NCBI GenBank assembly: GCA_024233875.1
Contig: JACKPB010000008.1
Span: 89,501 to 153,500 of the forward strand
Length of the DNA: 64,000 bases
From: Leptospiraceae bacterium
GTDB taxonomy: Bacteria > Spirochaetota > Leptospiria > Leptospirales > Leptospiraceae
Direction: 5' to 3'
Shown here: positions 1 through 9,536 of the stretch, in pieces
Layout: each line of letters opens with the position of its first letter
Position numbering within the stretch: position 1 is the stretch's first letter
Notes under the pieces: generated by a model
The model's input: the letters and a program-made list of their open reading frames with translations, nothing else
Told to the model about the DNA's origin: nothing
Databases searched by the model: none
Program-made: the position numbers and the translations under genes

Positions 1-1146
1 ATCAATTCGAATCAATTTATCCTTTAAAAATTCGGAAATTTTTTCTGATTCATAATTCGATTCTCCCAGCATTTTCAATAAATCCTCCAAATTCTTATCT
101 ATTCGAATTTCACCTGAAGTTGGAGCAGACAATTGATTCGAGCTTTTTTGAAAGGTTTGATGGATTGATCTTTTTTCATCCATTAATAATTGAAGTTGAA
201 GATACAATTTTTCATTTAAATCCTCAACCTGTCGTATTATGAATCTTCGATTGGAAAGATAGAAACGTTTGGCCAGAAGGTAAAATATTTTGGTCAAAAA
301 CGAATCATCCAAAGAAGTCAGGAGGGAATTTTGATCCAATTTCTGAATCAATGATTCTTCATCGACCACTGCGGTAGCAGTTCTGGCCTTATGATTGAGA
401 ATAGCCATCTCACCAAAAATTTCTCCATCTCGTATGGTCTCGAGAAGTATCTCAGACTCTCCTGATAATTTTGTAATCCGAACGCTTCCGTGCTTCAATA
501 AATAAAGGTGACCATCATCAGGTTCGTGCTCTACAAAGAGAATGTCATTCTTCTGATAAACGAGAGTGACGGGATCATCCTGGAAAGGCTTGGGATATTC
601 AAATTTGGGATCGATTCCTTCCAGCATTGCTATAGCCAATTCTTGCTTCCCCTCCAGTTTAGGAGTTGGGAAATTCGTTTCTATGTATTTCTTAAGAGCA
701 AAGCAGGCTTTGGAATCCTGTCCCATTTTTTTGTATGTCGCCGCATCAGTGATCAATTGTTCGGGAAAATTTTCTCCAACAGGAATTTCATGTAGCGAAC
801 GAAGATTGTCAAGAATCAATCGAAGTTTTTCAGAATTGTAAGACAAAAACCTAAGGAAGGTTTCCTGATTGCTCCTCAAAAAAATGATAAAATCATCTAC
901 CGTCATTTTAATCACAACAGATTCCTGTTTGGCAACCAGAGTGTGTGTATGAGTCTTTTTTAAAATTCCGGAAACAAACCCGAATGTATCTCCGGGATTA
1001 TAGAAATTCAAATTTTTATTTTTGAATCGAATCATGGATTCTATGTGCAAAAGACCAGATTTTAGAATATAGATAAATCCGGGATTTTTTGAGCCTTCCA
1101 TGACGACTACCGATCCGGTTTTGTAGGTAATAATTTTGTGATTCAT
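1..1146 (-). CDS. cyclic nucleotide-binding domain protein, C-terminus cut by window edge
   Basis: The frame is open from an ATG at 1146 down to base 1, giving 382 residues without a stop, so the C-terminus lies outside the window. Two Crp-type cyclic-nucleotide-binding folds are visible. The first is residues 1-110, with GSVVVMEGSKNPGFIYILKS and later NPGDTFGFVSG. The second is about residues 195-300, with EPDDGHLYLLKHGSVRI and DGEIFGEMAILNHKARTATA, the classic phosphate-binding cassette (GEMA...RTAT). No helix-turn-helix is seen; the tail is charged and helical. It starts one base after the OsmC stop, behind GGAGAG, so the two are probably co-transcribed. Such proteins usually sense cAMP or act as regulatory subunits; the ligand and output here are unknown. 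Confidence 0.85.
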   Translation of the reverse strand, partial: MNHKIITYKTGSVVVMEGSKNPGFIYILKSGLLHIESMIRFKNKNLNFYNPGDTFGFVSGILKKTHTHTLVAKQESVVIKMTVDDFIIFLRSNQETFLRFLSYNSEKLRLILDNLRSLHEIPVGENFPEQLITDAATYKKMGQDSKACFALKKYIETNFPTPKLEGKQELAIAMLEGIDPKFEYPKPFQDDPVTLVYQKNDILFVEHEPDDGHLYLLKHGSVRITKLSGESEILLETIRDGEIFGEMAILNHKARTATAVVDEESLIQKLDQNSLLTSLDDSFLTKIFYLLAKRFYLSNRRFIIRQVEDLNEKLYLQLQLLMDEKRSIHQTFQKSSNQLSAPTSGEIRIDKNLEDLLKMLGESNYESEKISEFLKDKLIRID

Positions 1147-1147
1147 C

Positions 1148-1570
1148 CTATTTCTCTCCATTCAATACATAACTATGGGTTATCTTTGCAGTTTTTTCTA
1201 GAGTTTTGGCTACCGAACAGTACTTATCCATGGAGAGAGAAATGGCATGTTCCAATTTATCTTTTTCTATGCTTCCTTCTAAAATAAATCTGATATGGAT
1301 CTCCTGAAACAAATTTGCAGGCTTTCCGGTCTCTCTTTCGGCATCAATTTCGATTTGAAAAGAGTCGATTTTTTGCTTTTGTTTATTTAGGATTGTGACA
1401 ATATCTATTCCACTGCATCCCCCCAATCCCATAATTAGTAGTTCCATAGGCCTTGCACCGTTTCCACCTCCACCGATGGAAGCTCCTGCATCAATGGACA
1501 CAGTATTTCCGGATTCATTTCTGGCCTCAAATTGATAGGGTTCAGATATCCTGTTCAAAGATATTTTCAT
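1148..1570 (-). CDS. OsmC family peroxiredoxin-like protein
   Basis: 140 residues, the usual OsmC length. Motifs are GGGGNGARPMELLIMGLGGC and the two redox cysteines C52 (GGCSGID) and C118 (KYCSVAKTLE) typical of OsmC/YhfA hydroperoxide reductases. The family reduces organic hydroperoxides with a Cys pair in the cytoplasm; whether this member does so is inferred. The ATG at 1570 is preceded by GGAGAG. It is directly upstream of the cyclic-nucleotide-binding gene on the same strand. Being of the YhfA-like subgroup, its physiological substrate is uncertain. Confidence 0.9.
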   Translation of the reverse strand: MKISLNRISEPYQFEARNESGNTVSIDAGASIGGGGNGARPMELLIMGLGGCSGIDIVTILNKQKQKIDSFQIEIDAERETGKPANLFQEIHIRFILEGSIEKDKLEHAISLSMDKYCSVAKTLEKTAKITHSYVLNGEK

Positions 1571-1712
1571 CTGCTCTCCATTTTTTCCATATGTATGTAT
1601 TATTAATCGATAACATTATGGGATTTCCCTTTACAAATAGTTAAATAAAAACTTATTGGAAGTATTAAAAAATTGCGGGGATAAAAATCTGCTCTTCTTT
1701 GAGGAAACGCCA

Positions 1713-2756
1713 TTGTTGGCTGTATCATTATTATCTAACATTTACCCGAATCTACCATTTGTGATCCAATTTATATTTTTTTTAATTATCTCACCTACCA
1801 TTTTATATATTGCTGTTAAATCAAAGAAAAAAACTTCTTCTCTTCAGATTTCCTTTCTTATCATGGTTCAGTTTCTCCTGGGATTTTATTATTCCTTTAC
1901 CCTATCTAATTATTTCCATATAGTTTTCGGATTTCTCTTGTTCCCATACATTCTTTATGCCCGATGGATTCGGAACCAAATGGTCTTCAAAGATAGAAAA
2001 TTCTCTATTTTGAAGCGGGAACAACACTCCATTCTAATGGATATGGAATTGGCTAAGGCTATCCAGGAATCCCTGTTTCCCCCACAATCCAGAATCAAGG
2101 GATTGAAATATGTTGTCTTTCGGAAACCTTATACAAAGTTAGGTGGTGATTTCTACGATTTTGTGAGATTGAGGGAGGGGAATACCGGTCTTTTTCTAAC
2201 TGACGTCGCCGGTCATGGAATCCCGGCTTCGATGATTGCAGCCATGCTTAAGGTTTTGGTTGCCTCAATGCCGTATTCCTTCAAAACCGATCCATCGAAA
2301 TTTTTGACTTTCCTGGATGAAAGGATGAGTAAAGACTTTCCTTCACAACATGCTTCTGCTCTTTATGTCTACATAGATTTTCAATTGAAATCCTTTCGTG
2401 TGGCGAGTGCGGGTCACCCCTATCCGATGTTTGCAAAAAAGGGAAAAGATTTTGTAGAAATAGAAACCGAAGGTAGCATTCTAGGATACAATATCCGGAA
2501 ACCTATCGCCAGCAATAGAGACTTCCAGTACAAAAAAGGAGATCGATTGGTTCTTTTTACGGATGGAATCACAGAATTTACAAATTCCGATGGCAAAATG
2601 ATCGATACCGATGGTCTTCTCAGAATTTTGAATGAGCACAGGCAGGAAAAGAATTTAGAAGAATTTCTCGAAAAAGTCATAGCTAAGATCAAGAATTTTT
2701 ATCTGGGGAAGGATTTCTCGGATGATGCAATGTTATTAATCTGCGAACTAGAATAG
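1713..2756 (+). CDS. membrane-anchored PP2C-type (RsbU/SpoIIE) serine phosphatase
   Basis: I place the start at TTG 1713 because GAGG at 1701-1704 sits eight bases upstream; the frame stays open to a TTG at 1656 that has no ribosome site. The protein has about 347 residues. Three hydrophobic segments in the first 90 residues anchor it to the membrane. They are followed by a linker (MDMELAKAIQESLFPP) and a SpoIIE phosphatase domain with metal-binding D146 (LGGDFYDF) and D164 (TDVAGHGIPASM), then LFTDGITE and a final DDAML. Such enzymes dephosphorylate STAS anti-sigma antagonists in partner-switching pathways. No sensor domain other than the membrane part is seen. The VWA-STAS protein near 35 kb is a possible but unproven substrate. 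Confidence 0.88.
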   Translation: MLAVSLLSNIYPNLPFVIQFIFFLIISPTILYIAVKSKKKTSSLQISFLIMVQFLLGFYYSFTLSNYFHIVFGFLLFPYILYARWIRNQMVFKDRKFSILKREQHSILMDMELAKAIQESLFPPQSRIKGLKYVVFRKPYTKLGGDFYDFVRLREGNTGLFLTDVAGHGIPASMIAAMLKVLVASMPYSFKTDPSKFLTFLDERMSKDFPSQHASALYVYIDFQLKSFRVASAGHPYPMFAKKGKDFVEIETEGSILGYNIRKPIASNRDFQYKKGDRLVLFTDGITEFTNSDGKMIDTDGLLRILNEHRQEKNLEEFLEKVIAKIKNFYLGKDFSDDAMLLICELE

Positions 2757-2764
2757 GAGTTAGA

Positions 2765-3541
2765 ATGAATTATCAATTTTTAAAAATAGAAAAACCCAAA
2801 GTGGGCCTGGTCCTCGTCAAAATCAATCGTCCTCAGGCTTTGAATGCTCTGAATGTAGATCTTCTCAGGGAATTGGAAAACTGTATTTCTGAAGCGGAAA
2901 ATGATCCTGCCAACCGAATTCTTGTCCTGACCGGTGAAGGGGAAAAAGCCTTTGTAGCCGGCGCGGACATTGCGGCAATGAAGGAATACGACCAGCCCAG
3001 GGCTGAGGATTTTTCTGAATTGGGTCAATCTGTATTCAATAAATTTGATCAATCCAGATTGATCACAATTGCAGCCATCAATGGATTTGCTCTCGGTGGA
3101 GGAATGGAACTCGCCCTCTCCTGTGACCTTAGAATTGGGTCAAACAAAGCAAAATTGGGACTTCCCGAGGTCTCTCTCGGATTGATTCCGGGATTCGGAG
3201 GAACTCAGAGACTGGGAAGACTCGTTGGAGTGGGTCGGGCAATGGAAATCATTCTATCCGGAGATATGATCTCCGCAGAGGAAGCCTACCGGATAGGAAT
3301 CATCAATCGAATTTCCGAACCGGAAGCCCTAATGGACACTGTTTGGAAACTGACAGATTCCATCCTGTCCAGAGGCCCCATTGCCATTCAGGAAGCCAAA
3401 AGAATCATAAAAAATGGAATAGCTCTTTCCCCGGTTGAAGGATTTCGAATTGAGAAATTGGCCTTCGCAGGATTGTTTTCCGGAAAAGAATCCAAGGAAG
3501 GATTAGGAGCTTTCTTGGAAAAAAGAAAACCAAATTTTTAA
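2765..3541 (+). CDS. enoyl-CoA hydratase/isomerase (crotonase) family protein
   Basis: 258 residues, standard for crotonases. The oxyanion-hole region AFVAGADIAAM and both catalytic glutamates are present: E115 in GGGMELALSCD and E135 in LGLPEVSLGLIPGFGGTQRL. This supports true hydratase activity (hydration of trans-2-enoyl-CoA in beta-oxidation) rather than a diverged isomerase. The ATG follows AGGAG by six bases and lies eight bases after the phosphatase stop, suggesting one transcript. Symbols such as crt, echA or fadB would all be guesses. Confidence 0.93.
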   Translation: MNYQFLKIEKPKVGLVLVKINRPQALNALNVDLLRELENCISEAENDPANRILVLTGEGEKAFVAGADIAAMKEYDQPRAEDFSELGQSVFNKFDQSRLITIAAINGFALGGGMELALSCDLRIGSNKAKLGLPEVSLGLIPGFGGTQRLGRLVGVGRAMEIILSGDMISAEEAYRIGIINRISEPEALMDTVWKLTDSILSRGPIAIQEAKRIIKNGIALSPVEGFRIEKLAFAGLFSGKESKEGLGAFLEKRKPNF

Positions 3542-3581
3542 GAAATAAGCCAATTGGTGAAGTATTCCGATAGGTAAAATT

Positions 3582-6146
3582 GTGGCAATTTCTCCGCATA
3601 CAATCAGTCTTTCCGAGGATGGCAGTTTCACATGCCCGAATTGTAAGAGCAGATCAAAAATTGCCAGAATCCCTGAAATTCCCGGAATCTACAAAATCAC
3701 CTGCTACAAATGCAAACACCAGGTTCTTCATAGAATAGAAGAAAAAAAGAAAGAACTGGAAATGGAAGCTACTCCTGTTTCTGATGAGGCTCAGGCTGCT
3801 CTCCCCGAAGATAAGGAAGAGAGTCAATCCCGGGAGCAGGGAGTGGTGTTCAGGGAAATTCATCTGGGAGATGCACCACTTTTTAAGACCAAAAGTTCAC
3901 ACAAACCCATCCTGGAAGTGAAAAAGATCACAATCCCGGGTTCGGAAAAAAAAGATAGCAATCCGGGAACTGTCCGACCGAGGTCGAAAAACAGGTTGGA
4001 CACTGTGTTCTACTACCTGCCTCCTTTCTTCCAAAAGAAATGGCTTCTGGCAATGATTCTCATTTTTTTCTTTTTGGTAGCAGTGGTGGGCTTTCCCCTT
4101 CTTGCAAATTTCAAAGAAACTCAGTCCAGACTCGGCGAACTCCTTCAGGAATTGGGAAAGAACAAACCATCAGTTATCCTGGATCGGGAAGGAAATACAG
4201 TCTCCGAAATCTATCAGAAAAAAACCGGTACTACAAAACTCAATCAATATCCCGGATTGATGATTGATATCATACTAAATGTGGAAGATAGGGGATTTTT
4301 TGATCACGGAGGGATAGATATTCTCGCACTGGCACGTGCAACCATCAAAAACGTTTCCAATATGCGATACACTCAGGGTGCGTCTACAATCACCCAACAA
4401 TTGGCACGTATTTTGATCAAAGATAGAAGAAAGAGTTTGTCCAGAAAAATCAGAGAAGCAATGGTAGCAATGGCCCTGGAAAAAAAACTTTCCAAGGATG
4501 AAATTCTGGAAGCCTACTTAAACCAAGTTTATTTGGGACATGGAGCATTTGGTATAGAGAACGCTGCATCTTACTATTTTGATAAAAAACTAAATGAACT
4601 GAATACCATGGAAATGGTTTTGCTTTCCTCTCTTGCTTCCGCACCTAATAAATATTCCCCATTTAAAAATCCTGCCCTTTCCAAGAAACGGGTCAAGACT
4701 ATCATGCGGACCCTGATATCCAGAAAAATCGTATCCGAAAATTACTATGATAAGATAGAAGATTTCTTTGCCAATCTCAAGGAACCACCCTACTCTACTG
4801 TTTTTGGCTCAAGGTACGATGCTGCTCCCTATGTCACAGAGCATGTAAGGGAAATTCTGAAATCTGTAGATCCCAATATCAATATCTATGATGTGGGGGG
4901 ATATTCTATAGAAACGACTCTGATCAAAAAAATTCAGGAATTTGTTCCCGAAGAAATCACTGCTCATCTCTTTGAGATGAAAACCTTAAAAAAGATTAGA
5001 AAAGTCAAAGTAAAAGACAACGGGAAAAACTCGGAACCCACAGAAGAAATCGATGTTCAGGCAGCGGTAATCGGTTTGGATCCGGCTACAGGAGAAGTTC
5101 TTTTTATGCACGGAGGTGGAGAAGAATTTCACGCAGGAAATCAATTCAATAGAGCGATTCAAATGCGACGTCAAACAGGAAGTGCGATCAAACCGATCCT
5201 GTACTCTGCCGCTGTAGATCTCGGGATCATCTATCCCGGAATGAAAATGTTGGATACCCCTCTTGTATTTCGTGGGGCGAAAGGAGACATTGTTTGGTCA
5301 CCCGATAATTTTGGACAGGTATATGAGGGAGAAATCACTATTCGGGAAGCTCTCGCCAAATCTAAAAATACCATAGCTGTTCAAATTGGTGAAAAATTGG
5401 GTATCCCATTGATGGAAAAATACTATACACGATATTTCTTTCCGGATCACTCCGAAAGATCCAAAAGATTTCGACATGATCTTTCCATATCTCTCGGTTC
5501 TCTTGAAATTTCACCACTCGAGATGGCTTCAGCATTTTCAGCGTTTGCCAATGATGGGAAGATTCATCGACCCTATCTGGTAAAACGTATCTATTCTGCA
5601 GAAGGTAGAATCGTCTACAATTATGAATCCAAGGATGAATTCAATTTAAAAGTTCCCGAAGAAAGACGGGTGATCTCTCCCGATTCAGCAGAAATCATGG
5701 TGAGTATCATGAGGGGAAGTGCCAATGCAAGCGGGATCCGCTCTACAGGATTTCGGGGGGATATAGCCGGGAAAACCGGTACTACAAATGATCAGATCGA
5801 TGCCTGGTTTGTAGGAGTCAAACCGGGTCTCTCAATGGCGATTTGGGTCGGCTTTGATGATGCCTCCTACGGGATGGGAAAAAAAGGCATGGGTGCTGAA
5901 CTTGCCGCACCTCTCTGGGGAAAAATTGGAAAAAAAATTTCCGAAAAAGGTTTGATTGAAGAAGGAAGATTCAATTTCTCTAAAAAAGCCGTCCGGGGAA
6001 CTATTTGCAAGGAATCAGGTCTAATGGCTTTAGAATCCTGTCCGGAAAAAGTTTCAGAAATTTTTCCCAAGGACCACAAAATTGGTTTTTGTAAAATGAA
6101 CCATGGATTCAATACAAAAGAGATCTTAAACAATGTTTTTCCTTAA
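3582..6146 (+). CDS. class A penicillin-binding protein (PBP1A-like) with N-terminal zinc ribbon
   Basis: 854 residues with a GTG start behind TAGG. Order: a cytoplasmic zinc ribbon (C18, C21, C41, C44), an acidic linker, one membrane segment at about 154-176, a glycosyltransferase-51 domain (E235 in EDRGFFDHGG; QGASTITQQLAR; EAYLNQVYLG), then a transpeptidase domain with S534-x-x-K537 (TGSAIKP), S594-K-N and K731-T-G. All catalytic motifs are intact, so it should polymerise and crosslink peptidoglycan on the outer face of the inner membrane. The zinc ribbon is of the MJ0042-like kind and would sit in the cytoplasm; its role is unknown. The 3' end overlaps the next gene by 14 bases. Confidence 0.95.
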   Translation: MAISPHTISLSEDGSFTCPNCKSRSKIARIPEIPGIYKITCYKCKHQVLHRIEEKKKELEMEATPVSDEAQAALPEDKEESQSREQGVVFREIHLGDAPLFKTKSSHKPILEVKKITIPGSEKKDSNPGTVRPRSKNRLDTVFYYLPPFFQKKWLLAMILIFFFLVAVVGFPLLANFKETQSRLGELLQELGKNKPSVILDREGNTVSEIYQKKTGTTKLNQYPGLMIDIILNVEDRGFFDHGGIDILALARATIKNVSNMRYTQGASTITQQLARILIKDRRKSLSRKIREAMVAMALEKKLSKDEILEAYLNQVYLGHGAFGIENAASYYFDKKLNELNTMEMVLLSSLASAPNKYSPFKNPALSKKRVKTIMRTLISRKIVSENYYDKIEDFFANLKEPPYSTVFGSRYDAAPYVTEHVREILKSVDPNINIYDVGGYSIETTLIKKIQEFVPEEITAHLFEMKTLKKIRKVKVKDNGKNSEPTEEIDVQAAVIGLDPATGEVLFMHGGGEEFHAGNQFNRAIQMRRQTGSAIKPILYSAAVDLGIIYPGMKMLDTPLVFRGAKGDIVWSPDNFGQVYEGEITIREALAKSKNTIAVQIGEKLGIPLMEKYYTRYFFPDHSERSKRFRHDLSISLGSLEISPLEMASAFSAFANDGKIHRPYLVKRIYSAEGRIVYNYESKDEFNLKVPEERRVISPDSAEIMVSIMRGSANASGIRSTGFRGDIAGKTGTTNDQIDAWFVGVKPGLSMAIWVGFDDASYGMGKKGMGAELAAPLWGKIGKKISEKGLIEEGRFNFSKKAVRGTICKESGLMALESCPEKVSEIFPKDHKIGFCKMNHGFNTKEILNNVFP

Positions 6147-7137
6147 CTCAAAAATCAAATTAAATATTTTTCCCGGAGAAAAACGTATCAGTTTTCTTCT
6201 CATTTTAACTTTTGTCTTTTCTATTGAAGTTCATTCCAAGGACAATTTGTATTATTATGAAGAAGCTCTGAAGACAGAAAACATTTCATCTATCATGGCT
6301 ATTCCTCTTTATGAAGAATTTTTGAAGTACAACCCCGATAAAAACTTTTTCAAATCAACACTCAGCCGACTCTTCGAACTGTATTACAAACACAAGAGAT
6401 TTGAAGATCTCATTCTCCTGGATGCAAACTACAAACTGGACAAAAACAAGAAGAAAAAGGCTCTGACTCTATACAAGCAGATCTCAAAAAACATAAAAAT
6501 TAAAGAAGAACTCTTTTTAGAGATCCTCAGTTTATCCAGAAAAATCGACCCCATATCCAGAGAGAGACTGTACGATCTCTACCTTCAGGACAAAAATAAA
6601 TATATCCTAAACTTTATTTTTGCTTTAAAATTGAAAGTTCAGGATTATGATACTTTAAATTATTTCATAGATGAACTAAATGACATCAACCCGGTTTTAA
6701 AATTATTTTTATTAGTAAAAACAAATTCGATTGAAGCAGAAAAAAACCTGGAAGATGTATCCAAGATTTCGGATTTAAATAGTGACCAAAAAATGGAAAT
6801 CTTATTTCTTCAGGGGATATATCATCAGCAGAACAAACGTTTCAAAGAATCAGCCAGATATTTCTTGATGAGTGATTCATTTTACTCAGAAAACGAAAAA
6901 AGGTCTTCCCGATCTATTCTTGAAGCATCTAAATCTCTTTACCTGGCCGGAAAAGACAAGGAAGCCTGTTCCCTCATAGCCAAGAGAAGCTTTTTGATTC
7001 TAAATGAGTCAGATCAATTCATGATATTATTCTGTGATCCGAAGAAAAAATCAGTATTGAATTCCCTAAATTCAAGTTTCAAACTTCTCTCAGAAAAAGA
7101 AGGAGGAATGGTATTTCAGAGGTATTTACGAAAATGA
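6133..7137 (+). CDS. secreted helical-repeat (TPR-like) protein, unknown function
   Basis: 334 residues. An N-terminal hydrophobic stretch (ISFLLILTFVFSIEV) after several lysines looks like a signal peptide. The rest is rich in Lys, Leu and Tyr with regularly spaced helices (for example KFFKSTLSRLFELYYKHKRF and QGIYHQQNKRFKESARYFL), resembling degenerate TPR repeats. I do not recognise a named family. It overlaps the PBP gene by 14 bases and is itself overlapped by the next gene, so translational coupling is likely and an envelope role is inferred from context only. Confidence 0.75.
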   Translation: MFFLNSKIKLNIFPGEKRISFLLILTFVFSIEVHSKDNLYYYEEALKTENISSIMAIPLYEEFLKYNPDKNFFKSTLSRLFELYYKHKRFEDLILLDANYKLDKNKKKKALTLYKQISKNIKIKEELFLEILSLSRKIDPISRERLYDLYLQDKNKYILNFIFALKLKVQDYDTLNYFIDELNDINPVLKLFLLVKTNSIEAEKNLEDVSKISDLNSDQKMEILFLQGIYHQQNKRFKESARYFLMSDSFYSENEKRSSRSILEASKSLYLAGKDKEACSLIAKRSFLILNESDQFMILFCDPKKKSVLNSLNSSFKLLSEKEGGMVFQRYLRK

Positions 7138-7628
7138 AAAGATTAGTTTCTAAACGAATAAAATTTTCAGTGGCTTTCTTAATTTTATTTCTATCTGCCA
7201 TCTTCTATCCCATCTCTGCAACAGAAGAAAAAAACATTCATCCATTTACTCATCTAATCTCTGAAATTTACAGAGTCAAATTACCCAAAGATACAAAATT
7301 ATGCACATTTCAATCTAAGTATGTATTTTCTTTCAAAAAGGTAAAAACGACTACCTGTCTGCCGATCGAAAAGAATATCTACAATACCATCCAAAACCTT
7401 CAGCAATCCGCAAAAGAAAAGAAGGAGCTAAAATTCGGATTTTTCAATTCTGAGGATAAAATCATATCTCCAAATCTAATCACAGATTCAGAGGAATACA
7501 CACTGAGAAGTATAATCAAAAACAATCGGGATAAGAAATTCTACTCTGAAGTTCTGGACCGGAACAATAAATATTTTTATTTCTCTATCAATCCATCTTT
7601 ATTTTCTGTAGAGGAAGATTCTCAATGA
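7134..7628 (+). CDS. small exported protein, unknown function
   Basis: 164 residues. A basic start (MKRLVSKRIKF) is followed by a hydrophobic stretch (SVAFLILFLSAIFYPISA) ending in a plausible signal-peptidase site, then a soluble lysine-rich domain with two cysteines (TKLCTFQSK and TTTCLPIEK) that could form a disulfide. I recognise no domain. It overlaps both neighbours by 4 bases (ATGA), so it belongs to the same transcript as the PBP and the M50-like protease and may be a periplasmic partner of one of them. Confidence 0.7.
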   Translation: MKRLVSKRIKFSVAFLILFLSAIFYPISATEEKNIHPFTHLISEIYRVKLPKDTKLCTFQSKYVFSFKKVKTTTCLPIEKNIYNTIQNLQQSAKEKKELKFGFFNSEDKIISPNLITDSEEYTLRSIIKNNRDKKFYSEVLDRNNKYFYFSINPSLFSVEEDSQ

Positions 7629-8494
7629 GAATCCACTCCGGTCGACTCTTATTTCTTTTTTCTATTGTATTGACTCTCTCAGTATCCTGGGATTTAAAAA
7701 TTATGTCGGTTTGGAAGTCGTTCATGGTTTACTTCCATGAATCATTTCATGCCCTTGCGGCTATTCTCACAGGTGCCAAGGTATTAAAAATCCATATCTA
7801 TTCATCTGAAATTGGCTATACTGAAGTATTAGATATTCATAAATTAACTTATCCAATTGTAGTTTCCGCAGGTTACTTAGGAAATTCGATAGCAGGTTCA
7901 TTATTTGTGTACTACAGCTTCCGGGAAAAATTTATTTCCGAAATAGCACTTTTGACTGGAAGCTGGATACTTTTTTCAGTTTATTATTTTTCTTCAGACT
8001 TTGATATGAGTTTTTATTCGGGGCTTCTGTACTCCGGATTACTACTCTCAACATCTTATGCCAATCGTCGTCTTGCGGGATTTCTAATCTTATTTTTAGG
8101 AATCTCTCTATCACTCTACAGTATTTATGATATTTCTGATTTTTATCAAAATTCAGAAAAAACGGATGCTGGTTTGCTATCCTACTACCTGATTGAGAAT
8201 ACTGAATTCTTCCGGAGTAATTTTGATAGAAAGCATTTATCCAATCTCATCGGACTACTCTGGTCAGTTTTTACTTTTTCATTTATTTTATTTTTCTATG
8301 TCCTTTCGTTTTTTACCAGGGAAAAACCGGAAGTTTTGGAATTGAAAGACATGATCCATCAGGTAGAAAAAGGGAATGTTCCGAAAGAAATTGCAATTTG
8401 GTTTCTGGAGAAAGGAATTGATCTAAATGGAAAACCATTGCACAAATCAGTCATGAACAAATTACAAAATAAAATGGATAGAAATAGCTATTGA
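7625..8494 (+). CDS. M50-type integral membrane metalloprotease homologue
   Basis: 289 residues with several membrane segments. The zinc motif H38-E39-x-x-H42 lies in YFHESFHALAAILTGA, within the first hydrophobic region, as in the M50B-like family (PF13398). Some 50 residues later comes a hydrophobic segment with GYLGNSIAG. A cytoplasmic tail of about 60 residues ends in charged residues. Site-2-type proteases cleave membrane-bound substrates; this smaller family is poorly characterised and its substrate is unknown. I do not see the usual second-site NPDG motif of RseP-type enzymes; a conserved Asp supplying the third ligand is not obvious. The ATG overlaps the previous stop. Confidence 0.82.
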   Translation: MRIHSGRLLFLFSIVLTLSVSWDLKIMSVWKSFMVYFHESFHALAAILTGAKVLKIHIYSSEIGYTEVLDIHKLTYPIVVSAGYLGNSIAGSLFVYYSFREKFISEIALLTGSWILFSVYYFSSDFDMSFYSGLLYSGLLLSTSYANRRLAGFLILFLGISLSLYSIYDISDFYQNSEKTDAGLLSYYLIENTEFFRSNFDRKHLSNLIGLLWSVFTFSFILFFYVLSFFTREKPEVLELKDMIHQVEKGNVPKEIAIWFLEKGIDLNGKPLHKSVMNKLQNKMDRNSY

Positions 8495-8542
8495 ATTTAT
8501 TCTAAATAACGAAAAATCAATCTTAACATTAGAGAGCAAAGT

Positions 8543-9487
8543 ATGAAAAAAAGAGTTTTGGTAACCGGTGGAGCAGGCTTTATAGGATCACATATTTGTG
8601 AAGATCTTGTGAAGAAAGGTCATGATGTAATCTGTCTGGATAATTATTTCACAGGTGGGAAGGAAAACATAAATCATCTCAGGGATTTCAAAAACTTTGA
8701 ATTGATCCGACATGATGTCACCGAAGAAATTCGATTGGAAGTGGATCAAATTTACAATTTTGCCTGCCCTGCTTCGCCCATTCATTATCAGAACAACCCT
8801 ATCAAAACTATCAAGACCAATGTTCTGGGTACCTTAAATATGCTCGGTCTCGCCAAAAGAGTCAGAGCAAGAATTCTTCAGGCTTCCACAAGTGAAATCT
8901 ATGGGAATCCCCTGGAACACCCTCAAAAAGAAGAGTATTGGGGTAACGTCAATACTATTGGTATTAGAAGTTGTTATGATGAAGGGAAAAGACTTTCCGA
9001 AACTTTATGTTTTGATTACCATAGATACAATAGTGTGGACATCAAAGTAATACGCATATTTAACACATACGGTCCCAGGATGCACATAGAAGATGGAAGA
9101 GTGGTAAGCAATTTTATTGTTCAGGCACTTCAGAATAAAGACATCACAATCTATGGAGATGGATCTCAAACCAGATCATTCTGTTATGTAGACGATCTTC
9201 TAAAGGGAATCATCGACATGATGAATACAGAAAATTTTATCGGTCCGGTGAATCTTGGAAATGATGGTGAATTTACAGTTAAGGAATTAGCAGAAATGGT
9301 CATCCGTCTAACAGGAACCAAATCTAAAATCATCTACAAGGCACTACCTCAGGACGATCCCGCAAGACGAAGACCCGATCTGACAATAGCAAGAGAGAAA
9401 TTGAATTATCAAATAACAATTCAATTAGAAGAAGGACTCAAGAAAACGATTGCTTATTTTGATAATTATCTGAAAAACATGAAGTGA
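8543..9487 (+). CDS. UDP-glucuronate decarboxylase (UDP-xylose synthase) type NAD-dependent epimerase/dehydratase
   Basis: 314 residues, extended short-chain dehydrogenase fold. The NAD site GGAGFIGSH is at residues 9-17 and the catalytic triad is in STSEIYG (S117) and Y145-x-x-x-K149 (SCYDEGKR). The pattern FACPASPIHYQ, SEIYGNPLEHPQ and the YDEGKR box are characteristic of UDP-glucuronate decarboxylases rather than UDP-glucose 4-epimerases. It probably converts UDP-glucuronate to UDP-xylose for surface polysaccharide. The ATG follows AGAGAG. It stands alone on its strand, converging on rsmA with a hairpin between them. Confidence 0.92.
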   Translation: MKKRVLVTGGAGFIGSHICEDLVKKGHDVICLDNYFTGGKENINHLRDFKNFELIRHDVTEEIRLEVDQIYNFACPASPIHYQNNPIKTIKTNVLGTLNMLGLAKRVRARILQASTSEIYGNPLEHPQKEEYWGNVNTIGIRSCYDEGKRLSETLCFDYHRYNSVDIKVIRIFNTYGPRMHIEDGRVVSNFIVQALQNKDITIYGDGSQTRSFCYVDDLLKGIIDMMNTENFIGPVNLGNDGEFTVKELAEMVIRLTGTKSKIIYKALPQDDPARRRPDLTIAREKLNYQITIQLEEGLKKTIAYFDNYLKNMK

Positions 9488-9504
9488 TTTCCTTGCCTTA
9501 GTGA

Positions 9505-9536
9505 GATGGCTTCTGATAAATCTATCGGAGGCCATC
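9505..9536. terminator. bidirectional hairpin between convergent uxs-like gene and rsmA
   Basis: The arms GATGGCTTCTGATA and TATCGGAGGCCATC form a 14-base stem with two G-U type positions and a four-base loop. It fills the 48-base gap between two convergent genes and its right arm touches the rsmA stop codon. There is no long T-tract, so it may act as a transcript-end stabiliser as much as a terminator. Confidence 0.65.

Noticed and set aside
508..841. Two plus-strand reading frames of 91-95 codons
   Set aside because: They lie antisense to the cyclic-nucleotide-binding gene, whose two domains are clear, and have no ribosome sites or domain features.
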